Translations under genes and position numbers: made by a program
Shown: one piece after another, positions 10,398 to 20,164 of the stretch
Numbering within the stretch: the first letter of the stretch is position 1
Layout of the letters: every line of letters begins with the position of its first letter
Assembly (NCBI GenBank): GCA_008704415.1
Contig: VXIS01000166.1
Location: forward strand, 1-64,000
Origin: Sphaerosporella brunnea
Lineage: Eukaryota > Ascomycota > Pezizomycetes > Pezizales > Pyronemataceae
Direction: 5' to 3'
Length of the DNA: 64,000 nt
The notes under the pieces: model-generated
Told to the model about the DNA's origin: nothing
Seen by the model: only the letters and a program-made list of their open reading frames with translations
Databases searched by the model: none

Positions 10398-11042
10398 GTG
10401 GCTTCACTGGATATCACTCTGTACTGCACCGCAGCTTGCGCATCCAAAGACGCAGCAGCCCACAGCGTGGCTGATGCCCCTCCCAGTGGAGGGACGGAGG
10501 CCCACGGGGGCTGGAAGAAGGTTGAAAGAAAGAAACGTAGTCGGCCCTCCGGCTGCTCAACGGCAACAGACAAGCGGGGAAGCGCGCCCTCCTGGGCCCA
10601 AGGCGCCCGGGGCGGCGGTGTAAGCATCAACGTGTTCATAGGCGGAGCCGCTGACACCAAGCGGTACAGGCCCCGCAATCCCACGGGGGGGAGGAGAAAG
10701 GAGACGGAGAAGAAGAAGGAGAGGGGGAAGGAGAAAGAGCAGTGGGAGGTGGCTACAGTCTTTTCCGCCGTTTATGAGGCAATTGCTGGAATGGGTGGTT
10801 TCTGGCGCAGGCGAGGAACACTCAACCTTACAGCCCAAGCTATTGATCGTCGGATGACAACCCGTCGTATACAGGCAATCATGGCTTGTTATGAGCAGGC
10901 AATCTCCACAACTGGGAATAGGATTGGATTGATGGGTCCGGATGAGTACGTACAACGCAGGATGTATACGATCGAAGCCAACCACTCGCTGCTCATCCTG
11001 TTGTTCGGAAAATCACAAACGTCGAGGAAGCGATGCGCATGA
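10398..11042 (+). CDS. hypothetical basic protein
   Basis: An open frame of 214 codons from an ATG. It has an N-terminal Ala-rich segment, a highly basic middle (WKKVERKKRSRPSG and later GGRRKETEKKKERGKEKE) and a C-terminal part with helical character (IDRRMTTRRIQAIMACYEQA). The purine-rich tract at about 10680-10745 that gives the Lys/Glu run could be low-complexity DNA. No domain was recognised and no introns were placed. A frame of this length in one window is only marginally significant. Confidence 0.3.
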   Translation: MASLDITLYCTAACASKDAAAHSVADAPPSGGTEAHGGWKKVERKKRSRPSGCSTATDKRGSAPSWAQGARGGGVSINVFIGGAADTKRYRPRNPTGGRRKETEKKKERGKEKEQWEVATVFSAVYEAIAGMGGFWRRRGTLNLTAQAIDRRMTTRRIQAIMACYEQAISTTGNRIGLMGPDEYVQRRMYTIEANHSLLILLFGKSQTSRKRCA

Positions 11043-12740
11043 GAGATCGAGCTGTATGCACCTGAGTTAATTGACAATCAGTAGCATTGGAAGAACCGAG
11101 CAGATAGGCGGTCGGTAAGACACTGCGAACGTTCACGCAATATTGTTCCACTACGATTGTGCAGAGCATGTGAATTGCGTTTAGAAGCCTGTATCGCAAA
11201 TGCAAGAACATACACTCACGGTATTGCAGGACGTGTTGGTCGATTGGCTATGCTTCAACACCACTACTGAACCAACAGAGAAAACTGAAACTGGGTAAAC
11301 CTTTCTGCCGTGAAACGCAGAGTATAAATTAGTATTGAGAGGCATACATGAGATCACCATTTCCTTTCTAATCAGGATACATGGCCGGAGGTCTGTGTTG
11401 ATGCAAACCTGTCAGTTGCTAATGAACAACCGAGCAAAGACTGCGCCGAGCAGTGCGCGATACTAGAGACCAACAAGAAACCTCTTAGTTTGCGTCCGCC
11501 AACAGCCATCAGAGCAAGCCACAATATTTGGTCGTTGCAAAACAATCGCACCAAATTGGGTTATACTATGCTCATGTGAGGCATATCAACGTTCCCAGTC
11601 GATGGGAGTCCACCGCAGCCGATTTGGACAAGTTTTGTCTACTCGCCTGGGCCCAGCAAGAAGGTGCAATGCTCCCGCAATGCGAACAAGGATGCGGTGC
11701 ACGATGAATGTGAATAACACGCATCCTAAGTCTACTCCGCATTCTCCAATGCTACCCCTTCGGCACTGATAGCGCACTTCTGCTAATTCCAGGTTTAACT
11801 CCATTATGGTGCAGCACCCGATAAGACTCCCCTCACAACATTTCACCGAACAGCGGTCCGAATGGACCCACAGTCCGCAGCCACGGCGTCCCTCGGCTCA
11901 ACGAGTATGAAGCCTATTTGCCAACATTGGGACATGGGTGTGGTTACCGATGCCACATGTTAACGCCGCCCTCTACAAAGTCAAACCAATGCTCCTCACT
12001 GTCCGTCTAAGACTGCAGTCCAGACTGGGCCGTTTACGGTGGTCCAGTGCAGTTCTCAGGCAACAGAGACCGCAACTATCCAGTCCGATCCGGTCTGTGG
12101 CACCCAGGGATTGGACAAGACCACGGGTGACTACCGTCGACAGAATGATTGTTAAGCTCAAAGCATGTAATATAGGGCAAGAAATGCAATGGCTCTGTTG
12201 CAGATATTCTGCCCACCATAGATGAGCTTCTTACAGACCGGAAGAGAGCTCAACCGGTCTACCAAGCGACAACAAAGAATCCGCATTTAATTACGATGAT
12301 CAATAATGCCTAGGACGATCTTAAAAGATTTGTTTCCTCCGATGGTACTTCGCCTCCGCTACGTCTTCTCCCCCGCGGCCTCCTCTCCGCCGCCGGCCGT
12401 TTTCTCCATTGGCCACTCTTTTTAATCGCCCCTTCGGAGCCTCCCTTGCTTTTCCATCTCCCTCACCACCCCTTTTCAGGCTTACCCGTGGTACAAGTAT
12501 ACTAACTCGGCATCCGCTTCATAATTACATATTATAGCCTCACGGATCTTTGCCCGGCGTATATTCTTGCCGTCGCGCTCAACCCAACCATGAAGCTCAC
12601 CTGATTCCGTGACTACTGGAACATCATGTCGTGGTCAAAGTGGACAAATGGTCGCCAGCGCTGATAGCGGGGTAGAAAATAACGACTGAACTCTCCCTCG
12701 CTGGAGGCCGAAACGCTGCCAGCTGCATGCAGCTGATTAT
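11043..12740. other. stretch without a supportable gene
   Basis: Only short unrelated ORFs. A CT-rich block at about 12340-12480 (cctccgctacgtcttctcccccgc and similar) resembles a promoter pyrimidine tract but has no gene I can attach to it with confidence. Confidence 0.4.
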
Positions 12741-13319
12741 ATGAACCATAAAATTATGGAGGTCTTTCAGCATGAGCCACCCCTAGACGGAGATGTGGTC
12801 CCCGATGTGATACGGCTTCCAAGCGCACCTAATCCCGCTGAAACGATCGGGCACAGATGGCACCAGAGTATCTACGTATATCATCAATGGAGCGTGTCTT
12901 CAGCGCAGCGCAGCGAAGATCAGGATTACCGATTGTTGGCGCAGTCTGAGCGCAGAGCTCTCGAACGTCTAAAAAGCTGGTCGCGCGGGGGCCTAATCAT
13001 GGACATATATGCGCAACTAACAGAGCTCGATGAAATGCTTGCGGTGCAGCACAAAGTGGACGTCGGAAAGAGGAAGCAAAAACAAAACAAATACAACGAT
13101 AAGCGAGTCACTCGGAGGATGGTGGATGGCAATGGTACAGCCGTCATGAATACTAGTAAGGAAATAGACAAAAGATTGCTAAATGTTTGCCCGCTTGCAC
13201 AGGGGGACTGCGGTCGACCACGGTTAACTGCAGGTCGTGCGAGCCGTGAGGCCCAAAAGACTGCCATTCCTGGTCCTGCCTTACGACTGAACCGTCAAGT
13301 GCGAACCGGTCCAGTCTGA
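12741..13319 (+). CDS. weak hypothetical ORF
   Basis: 192 codons from an ATG. The middle part (SEDQDYRLLAQSERRALERL then IYAQLTELDEMLAVQHKVDV) is helix-forming and could be coiled coil. The C-terminal quarter lies in sequence with several self-complementary GGTCCAGTC-like words and does not look coding. About one ORF of this length is expected by chance in 64 kb, so this is only a candidate. Confidence 0.2.
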   Translation: MNHKIMEVFQHEPPLDGDVVPDVIRLPSAPNPAETIGHRWHQSIYVYHQWSVSSAQRSEDQDYRLLAQSERRALERLKSWSRGGLIMDIYAQLTELDEMLAVQHKVDVGKRKQKQNKYNDKRVTRRMVDGNGTAVMNTSKEIDKRLLNVCPLAQGDCGRPRLTAGRASREAQKTAIPGPALRLNRQVRTGPV

Positions 13320-14760
13320 ATGGGGGACTGGACCAGACGGACCGTGAAGAGCACTGAGTCAAATACGTTCGTGGCATTCCGTTCCTGATGTGCACCCAAT
13401 TGCGGAGTGCAGCCGCTCGGTGGCGAGATGGCGGCAGACGACGAGCGGCGCACGGTGGGCAGCTCGCAACGTCACCACGTAGCCATCATTAACCTATAAA
13501 GTTAATAAAAGGTATCAAAGTTTGACGTTGGTTTTATTATCGGTGTTTTCTATCTATCCGCATCCTGGGCCATGTCATCACTTAGCTGGTGGCCAAGCCT
13601 TCTGAATCCCGCGTCGGTTGGCCCGATTGAAGGATTGCATCAGTAAGACTGGAATCGCACTGTTCCATTTGGCCACAAGCATTGGCATTCGAAGCAGTTG
13701 TTCGGTATCCGAAAAACCGGCAAGCGGCTCGCTCCGCAGTTTCACGACCACGTCTGTTGTTGGTTCCTTTCGTGGTGCACAAAGCAATAAAAGAGTTGTC
13801 TGCAGTTTATCACCCATCTTCCGAGGGTTGATTTTATCAATCCAGCCCGCAAAGGATGCCAGTGAATTATCTGTACCGTTTCGGTGCCGCCGGCTGAGTA
13901 CGCGCGCATGTTGGGACGCCGACACACCATCTTGGCGCAGTGAGACTTCGGATAGCCGTGGTTCCGCCAGATGCAGGCGAGTGCAACCGATGCACGGGAG
14001 TGGCTTGCCATTCAATACCCCTAGGTGAAACCTGGCGTTCGTAGGAAACGTATGCCGGTGAAACAACCAATGTAAACCTGCGGTACACTGCCGGGTGCAC
14101 GGCTGGAAGACGGTGCCAAGTGGCGTAGTAGGATGCAGTACGCTGACTGACCGTTGGGGACACGTATCTGCGCTGGGGGCGCCTGTGGGAGCCAGTCCCG
14201 ACCACCTACAGCGCCCGCTAACCTCCTGGGCAATCTCGCAAACCTAGACAGACGTCGAGGATACCGTGCGTCCTGTCGCGTCCTCTCATTTTGCCATCAG
14301 CAGGGCGCACAGGTGATGGGGTGCTGGTATGTGCTAGGGCAATTGTGGTAGCCGGTGAATGTGTGCGATGGGTCTTCAGGTTGATGAACATCACCGCCCT
14401 GTGCGCCCGGCAGACTCCTGCAAGGCCTAAAGCATTCTTAAATTTACTGGGCGCTGTTTTGTTTCCCAAGTAGGAACACCGCTGCATGCTGGGCTGTTGG
14501 CAATACCAAGCGTTTGAAACACTGGCGCCATCCGGGACCCCCGCAGAAACGTCCTTTAAAACAGGTTACATTGCGTTTGATGCGAAACCAAATACGGTTT
14601 TCGGCAGCTTAGACGACCCTCGGGTTCTCGTTTTGCGTCGCTTCTTTCGTTCCCTGTGGCTTTGCGGTTCCAGCTTGTGCTGACCTCAGTTGAGATATGG
14701 AGTATGAATACTGCATCGCTGTACGGGGATCCGAGTATGAACGGGTGTAACAAGGTAGAA
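13320..14760. other. stretch without a supportable gene
   Basis: Overlapping ORFs on both strands at 13578-14066 have no motif, and the minus one starts at a non-ATG codon. From about 14727 the sequence (ggatccgagtatgaacgggt) matches the 655-680 block, and its complement resembles the sequence at 24271-24290. It is probably the end of an old LTR-type element. Confidence 0.4.
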
Positions 14761-14786
14761 CTAGGGTATCTGTAGAGATACCCTAG
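14761..14786. promoter_or_regulatory. palindrome I upstream of family copy 3
   Basis: Perfect 10-bp arms ctagggtatc and gataccctag with a 6-nt loop (tgtaga). It is the counterpart of 688-713 upstream of copy 1. It is followed by ggttagatgtaaca; read on the other strand this is TGTTACATCTAACC, an LTR-like start, so a transposon-end origin is as likely as a regulatory role. Confidence 0.5.
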
Positions 14787-14800
14787 GGTTAGATGTAACA

Positions 14801-14845
14801 GCTAGCGCCTTGTTCTGTACTTCAAGAGGCAGAACCAAGCGCTAG
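14801..14845. promoter_or_regulatory. palindrome II upstream of family copy 3
   Basis: Imperfect inverted repeat: left arm gctagcgccttgttctg, right arm cagaaccaagcgctag, with an 11-12 nt spacer. Copy 1 retains a weaker equivalent at about 735-770 (gcgcctctt...aactaagcgcc). It sits 145 bp upstream of the ATG at 14990. Confidence 0.4.
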
Positions 14846-14989
14846 GCTCCGTTCCTCCCAATCAACACTTCAACATTCTTCAGCAACACCTCTCGACTCC
14901 GCTCCGACTCCATCCATAGCATCTACACCCTCCCTTCGTCTCGTCTTGCATCTCTCCTTTTTTTTCCTTCTTCCATTTCGCTTGACGTC

Positions 14990-15540
14990 ATGGACGCATT
15001 CATTCACCGCTTCATTCAGGGATGCGCTGCGGCTGCTGCTGCTCCTGACGCTGGGGTTGCTACTCCGGCTCCTGACGCTCCTGACGACGGGGTGGTTGTG
15101 ACTGCCGCTGCTGACAGTGAAACCTCTCAAGCCACCGGTATCTAACTACCTCTCCCACTCTACCGAGCCTTGCCTGACAACCAACCAATAGTCCCGCCGC
15201 CGCCCACTATCCCAGCGTCTGATGTCAAGAAAGGCAAGCGCAAGGCCAACCGCAAGCGCAAGGCCAAGGTGAATCCCCTGACCCCGACAACCAAGAGCAT
15301 TCGGTCTGACATCATCAGCAGATGCCTGTCGAAAATGACAATCCTCGAAAGGTTCCGAAGCTCAAGACCGACACCAGTGCTTCCGACAGTGTTGGCCTCC
15401 CGGCGCCGGCGGTTCAGCGAAACACCAGTTCCATCAACTTGGATGTGCCAAATTATCAAGGCTTGGACATTGCCTGGAATCTCAATGCCAATGGCACTGT
15501 GTCTGCGGTTACCTTCTTATTTGGTGGATCGACGTCTTAG
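14990..15540 (+). CDS. lineage-specific small-protein family, copy 3 (intact)
   Basis: Complete three-exon model: exon 1 at 14990-15137, intron 1 at 15138-15191 (54 nt; GTATCT, a CTGAC-like branch, CCAATAG), exon 2 at 15192-15268, intron 2 at 15269-15321 (53 nt; GTGAAT, two CTGAC motifs, TCAGCAG), exon 3 at 15322-15540 ending TAG. Coding length is 444 nt, giving 147 residues with all phases consistent. The domains in order are an Ala/Pro/Asp-rich N-terminus (residues 1-50), a short Pro run and a basic patch with repeated KRKAN/KRKAK (about 60-76, possibly nuclear targeting or nucleic-acid binding), a polar linker, and a conserved C-terminus with INLDVPNYQGLDIAWNL and a small hydrophobic end. 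The last part resembles a compact beta-rich module, but I recognise no family. Paralogues at 894 and 3230 conserve both introns. Function is unknown. Confidence 0.65.
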
Positions 15541-16860
15541 CGCGCTCTGATCCTGTTTCGTCTTGTCTTGTTGTTTTTCCAAAAGGGTCTTCTTTTTTGA
15601 GGTGTCGGTAGTGGGCCAGGAGGACCAGGCGACGAGGCCAGGAGGAGCCTGGTGACGATTGTGAGAGTAGCTGGTAGGCTACGAGAGAGGAAGGAGCTGG
15701 GATGTGTGGTTTCATTTTTTCCTGCATTTTTTTTCTTTACGGATGGAGCTTGATTTCATGGGACGGCAGTGGTGTAGGGAGCGGATATGGGTCGAATACT
15801 GCATGGCTAGTCTATTCTCCGCAGCGGGGAAAACAAAGTACAGTACTAAGAAAACCAGATCAAAGATCAAACATTGAGAGAAAGGAACCATACAAAAGAC
15901 CGAAAACCCTCCGCCTTAAACCTGAATCATACGTCTGGAAAGGTTGCCCCTAGCCCGGCAGAACCGGGTCCGGAGGCTGACCTTCGGGAGGTCTAAGCCA
16001 GCCGTCGGCCCAGCCCTGTAGCCCAGTGCCAGGCTGAACTCCTCCCAGCCTCATCCGTGGGCAGAGCTACAGGGAGATGGTCCAGGCGGTCGTGGTGGAC
16101 GGGAGAACAGAACAGAGAAGCGAGGATGCGAAGACGAGGTGCGGTGCTGGCGATCTGGAGGACCCTCGAGGGATTGACCAGACGGGTCCTTTTATAGGGG
16201 CCTGAAACTCGGCCTCCGAGCTGCCAGCACTATCCCCGCCCATCTCTCGCTCCCAGAGACTCGAGTCCTGTCCCTGGGTGCTGCTCCGTCCTACTAGCTC
16301 GCAGTCTAACTGCCCATTGTAGGGCTATGATTCAGGTTGAGTGACGCTTGATGTACCTAGCTAGATAGACACCCCGGGTCGAGCCCCGAATAGACTTAGA
16401 CCTCTACATACTACTATACCCACCCCTCACTTGTGGAGGTCTCTAAGGGGAGTTCATTCTGGCTACTGAATAAATATGTTGCGTCGGTCCTTGCATTCAT
16501 ACCTTTCGCTGTTGTTTTGCAAATATCCACTTCAATGTCGAATTGTAATATACAGCTGTGGAAAAACTGCGCTTCTTTGGAACTCTTCGGTACTTGAAGG
16601 ATAAACCCACCGGCACTGGGGAGTGACGACCAACCGACCAGACCTCTGCATCGGGCAGCTGTGATGATTCCCTAAGTGTACAGCGTTGATGCACCATCGC
16701 TTGTTCCAAGGGCGCACACCCAGGGATAGTTATTCCATTCGTTAAACGTTGAATGATAACACCATCGTATTTCCACAAAGATTCTTTCGGGTGTCGCTTC
16801 CATCCGACCACGCGTTGGGGGTGGAGTTGCTGGTCGCGACAGCCTTAATATAGCCATTTA
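15541..16860. other. stretch without a supportable gene; possible old LTR
   Basis: The CT/GC-rich block 15950-16450 contains a TATA-like ttttatagggg (16191-16201) and an inverted repeat (agacctctaca near 16400 and tgtggaggtct near 16431-16442). With the gag fossil just downstream on the minus strand, this could be the remains of an LTR, but I could not find its ends. The minus ORF at 16497-16811 has no ATG and no motif. Confidence 0.35.
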
Positions 16861-16867
16861 GACGTAA

Positions 16868-17250
16868 TTGACAGGCGACCGCGTTGTCGGACTTCTTAAG
16901 CCTCTGTCGAGCAGCAATCCCTGTCTGCTTAACAGGACATTTTGGGACTCGATGACCCGGCAGACCGCAGTAGTAGCAGATAAAATCGTCGGATTCAGGC
17001 GTGTTTACGTGTCGACGCTAACCCCTCGTCGTTGGGTTCTTGAACCAGCATTCATCGGTGGTATGAGTGGGTCTCTCGCAGAATTCGCACCACTGTGGCG
17101 AGCGTCGAGTAGGACTAGCATTGCTAGCAAGAGCTTCGGCGGCTGCATTGGATTGGATTCGCATGGATCGCAGTCACTCGTCTTCAAGCAATGCGTCTAT
17201 GATGGACTGAACCGTTGCGAGAGGGTTTCTGGTATAGGAGGTTCATATTC
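16868..17250 (-). pseudogene. retrotransposon gag fossil with two CCHC zinc knuckles
   Basis: Read on the minus strand, 17089-17048 encodes CEFCERPTHTTDEC and 16978-16937 encodes CYYCGLPGHRVPKC. Both fit the C-x2-C-x4-H-x4-C nucleocapsid zinc knuckle that binds retroelement RNA. They are in the same frame but separated by a TAG, and another in-frame TGA lies upstream near the end of ...IIDALLEDE. Together with the putative primer site at 17355-17370 upstream on the same strand, this suggests a Copia-like element on the minus strand, now dead. No protease or reverse transcriptase was recognised downstream. Confidence 0.55.
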
Positions 17251-17354
17251 ATCGCCGTTCACTATCCCACGCGTCAATCGAGCGAAGCAGGCGTCACATG
17301 TCCTTCCACGTGCTCGCAGATATATTTCGTTGGATTGGTTTTGGCTTGTGGTAA

Positions 17355-17370
17355 CGCGCCGGGCTCACAA
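17355..17370 (-). other. putative half-tRNA-iMet primer-binding site (copy 1)
   Basis: The plus strand reads cgcgccgggctcacaa, close to the anticodon-arm portion of eukaryotic initiator tRNA-Met (GCGC...GGGCUCAUAA). Copia-type elements prime with a 5' half of this tRNA, so the sequence sits where expected if the element runs on the minus strand: an LTR ending ...tcaaca lies just upstream of it (plus strand tgttga at 17373) and the gag fossil follows. The tRNA similarity is from memory and should be checked. Confidence 0.4.
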
Positions 17371-17399
17371 GCTGTTGAAAATATTCTAGGTGTGGAGGT

Positions 17400-19102
17400 T
17401 TAACGCAGGCGGGGTCGTAGATGACGGGAATAATGATTGTCTTCCTACGCTCTAAGAGGCTATCCAGGGGCGTATATATACCCTTCCAAGCGTCACCTTC
17501 ATGACATTCGATCCCCCATCATAGCATATCACTACTCCAAGCACTCGCCCTTACTCGTCCTTCTCCATGCCTTAACCATGCCTAGAAAGCCAGTTTCCAA
17601 CAACGGTATCAATGCTAGACAAGGCCAGGCCACGGTGAGGGGGTCTGTCTATTCTGCAGACGTCGACTTTGTTGCCACGCGAGATGGTGTCCGCCACCTG
17701 TGGCCTCACGGTAGTCGACCAACACAGTAGGGTTTGTCTTGATTGTTCGTAGTTGAATGCTGTTGAAACTCCCATGCAGCGAAAGGTGGAGGGGTGATTA
17801 TGCAACCGCGGTTGTTGATCGGTTTCCACAATGTATGCTCTGGCAATGCCGCCAGTGGCAGAGGCGTACAAATATATGACGAGTCAACAGCCGTGTGGCG
17901 ACCACACGGTGTGCAGTGATTGGTCCAGCGCCACTCAACGTGTTCGCATGTAAAAGTCGCGAATTAGTACAGAGTGATACCCAGTGCAGCAACAATGATG
18001 TCCATTCTTGATACCCAAGCAACAGATCATGCAGCCCACCGCCAGCCGCCAGTTGAAAAGCCACCCCGGCTGTGTGATCAGCCCACCGTGGCCCAACGCA
18101 GCCAGCCCGGCGGACTGGCTATTGAGAACGCTGGATAGAGCTCGCTTCGCTCCAACATCCGACGGTTGGAAATTGATGGTTGAGCCTCCGGAAAACGTGA
18201 CCGGAAAACGCTACACCAGCAACATACCATGCATCGGAGAGACAGGCAGCCAACATCTCGTAATCGAACAGAACTGGCAAATGTGCTCGCAACCGCATGA
18301 CAACAACAGATGTCTCGGCAACGGGCGCATTGTGCGCTATCACGACAGGTGTTATCCTACTCCTTCGCCGTCGGTTTTTGACGACGACAGCGAGTGTGAA
18401 CCTTTTCGCAAACACCCCGTCCCGTCAGAGCTCAAGGCTCACGCTGGTGAGTTTTGCATCCACTGCGCACGATACAATAACCTCACGCGATGGTAGACAC
18501 ACGCATCGACATTGAGCGCATGCGCTCCTTGATCGCGGGCTCCATAAAGGGTGTATCCTTACCCACGTCGGAGACCAACTACCTACACGCTCAAAAATAC
18601 GGCGCTCCGCTGCTGGGGCTGCAAGATCCGAACTCAGAGTGTCTGGCGGCGTTTGAAACTGTCTGCCGTCAATCGTGAGGTGAGACGAGCGTGCTCTGCA
18701 CAGCTTAATCACGCACCAACATGGTGCGAGGTTCGAATACAACGCGCTCTCGAAGCTTGCACTTATCGAAATCCCCTCCGTCCTTCAACAATACCCGGGC
18801 AACGGGTTCTTCAGCTCTGCCATTTTTTACGTCCTTTCCCCGACCGACGGCAGGCGTCTGGATGTGAAGTCTCATTCCAACCTCTGCTTTTTCCAATGAA
18901 TATAACCGTGGCACCAAAGCGGCAGACTGTGCAGTGGATCCAAAGAATGTCTTTAATCCGACATTTGTGATTGAGGTTGGTTGGAGTGCGACGTATAGGG
19001 ACCCCGAGGCTCCTATCAGACATCCAGACCGGGAGAGGGCACTGTCCCTTTACAATTGTGGTCTTTGAGAGCTTTTCGGAACTATAAAATGCTGACCAAA
19101 TC
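17400..19102. other. stretch without a supportable gene
   Basis: It starts with probable LTR sequence of the fossil element (a TATA-like gtatatatac at 17472-17481). The remaining ORFs, including 18008-18496 and 18551-18970 on the plus strand, show no motif and heavily overlap others. A partial repeat B end lies at 19012-19050. Confidence 0.4.
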
Positions 19103-19110
19103 ACCTTCAC

Positions 19111-19229
19111 CTAGAGCTGTGCACGGGGCGACGGGTCGGGGCGCGGGCGGGCGGGGCGCGACGAGGTAGACCGGGGCAGGGCGAGGTGCACCGGGGCGGG
19201 ACGGGGCGCCCCGACCCGTGCACAGCACG
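19111..19229. mobile_element. hAT-like MITE, 119 bp
   Basis: A GC-rich insertion with terminal inverted repeats. The left end is agctgtgcacggg...gggtcggggcgc (19115-19143); the right end is gcgccccgacccgtgcacagc (19206-19226). The two differ by a 5-nt insertion. It is flanked by perfect 8-bp direct repeats accttcac at 19103-19110 and 19230-19237. Eight-base target duplications and short TIRs are characteristic of hAT transposons. There is no coding capacity. The interior is runs of gggg/gcgg that could form G-quadruplexes. Confidence 0.7.
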
Positions 19230-19344
19230 ACCTTCACATCAATTCAACGACAACCTCCCATTCTAACGTGACCTCAACGACCATCTCCTATCTTGGGGGT
19301 ACGACATAGTTATTTCCGTGTCCGAACAAGTGTTACAATGCCTT

Positions 19345-20164
19345 ATGGCCAAAATTAGCCGCTCTCTACCAGTCCGTTCTAAACTGGTCTGGTTTTTGTC
19401 ATTCATTCCTCTCCGCACACGCAACCTCATCGGAGATATATCCAACGCTGCAGGTAAGCGTCGCGCATACCCATTAATCGGTCGGTACATCAGTTATAAC
19501 CAGTCATGAATAGAGCGCTCGCAACCAGACAACTTTGAACGCAGTTGCGCATCAAGGCCCAGTGCTACCATCACACCTTCCACCGCCACGGCCGGCGCTC
19601 GGTGCCTTGCCTCCAGAATTGCTGCTCAGTATCGGGTCTTACATCACGCAGTGAGCGCACCTGTACAGGTTGCTGCGTGTGAATAGTCAGTATTACGCTA
19701 TTTTTTACGACCTTCTTTACAAACAACGCGTTTGGACCCGCCAACGCCACACTCTGATAACGACACAAAACATGGGCGCTGTGCACCGACTGCTTGCCAA
19801 CGGGGTTCTCGACATCGAGCCCGAAATTGAATACCCAGCGTTCGAGGAACGCTGGTACAAGTTCAAGAGCAAGATGCTCTTTGAAGCGATATGCCTGCAC
19901 GATCTCAGAATGGTGAAGTTGTTGCTGGGTGCCGGGGCAAGCACTGCGGAATGCCAAATTGACGCAAGCACGGAATTATTGGAGATGGGCAAACTGTTGA
20001 AGCAACATGGCGCCCGAGTGAGGGGTGCATCCTCTGCGGTACCTATCATACTGTGTCTCCTAGTGCGAGAGACCCAACCGGGGCGGAACGCGTGGTGGGC
20101 TAAGGCCTTATTCTGGGAAGCTTCGGGTCAGACAGGGGTGCTCTCAAGTGTCGGCGTTAATTAA
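19345..20164 (+). pseudogene. F-box / ankyrin-repeat protein, broken
   Basis: Proteins of this type are substrate adaptors of SCF ubiquitin ligases: the F-box binds Skp1 and the ankyrin repeats bind targets. The frame from 19609 encodes LPPELLLSIGSYITQ, an F-box start, and continues after a single TGA (19652-19654) with LYRLLRVNSQYYAIFYDLLY, the typical second half. It then gives ankyrin-like NMGAVHRLLANGV and LHDLRMVKLLLGAGAS. Upstream, a GTAAGC donor at 19454 and a GCAG acceptor at 19544 define a 91-nt intron that joins an exon beginning at the ATG at 19345 in the right phase. The ankyrin region is short (about two units) and ends in unrelated residues before the stop at 20162-20164. The TGA lies inside the F-box helix region, so this is probably a nonfunctional copy. 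Confidence 0.6.

Noticed and set aside
15170..15550. 126-codon continuous plus ORF across family copy 3
   Set aside because: It reads through both introns and translates exon 3 in the wrong frame; the spliced model restores the conserved C-terminal signature seen in the other copies.
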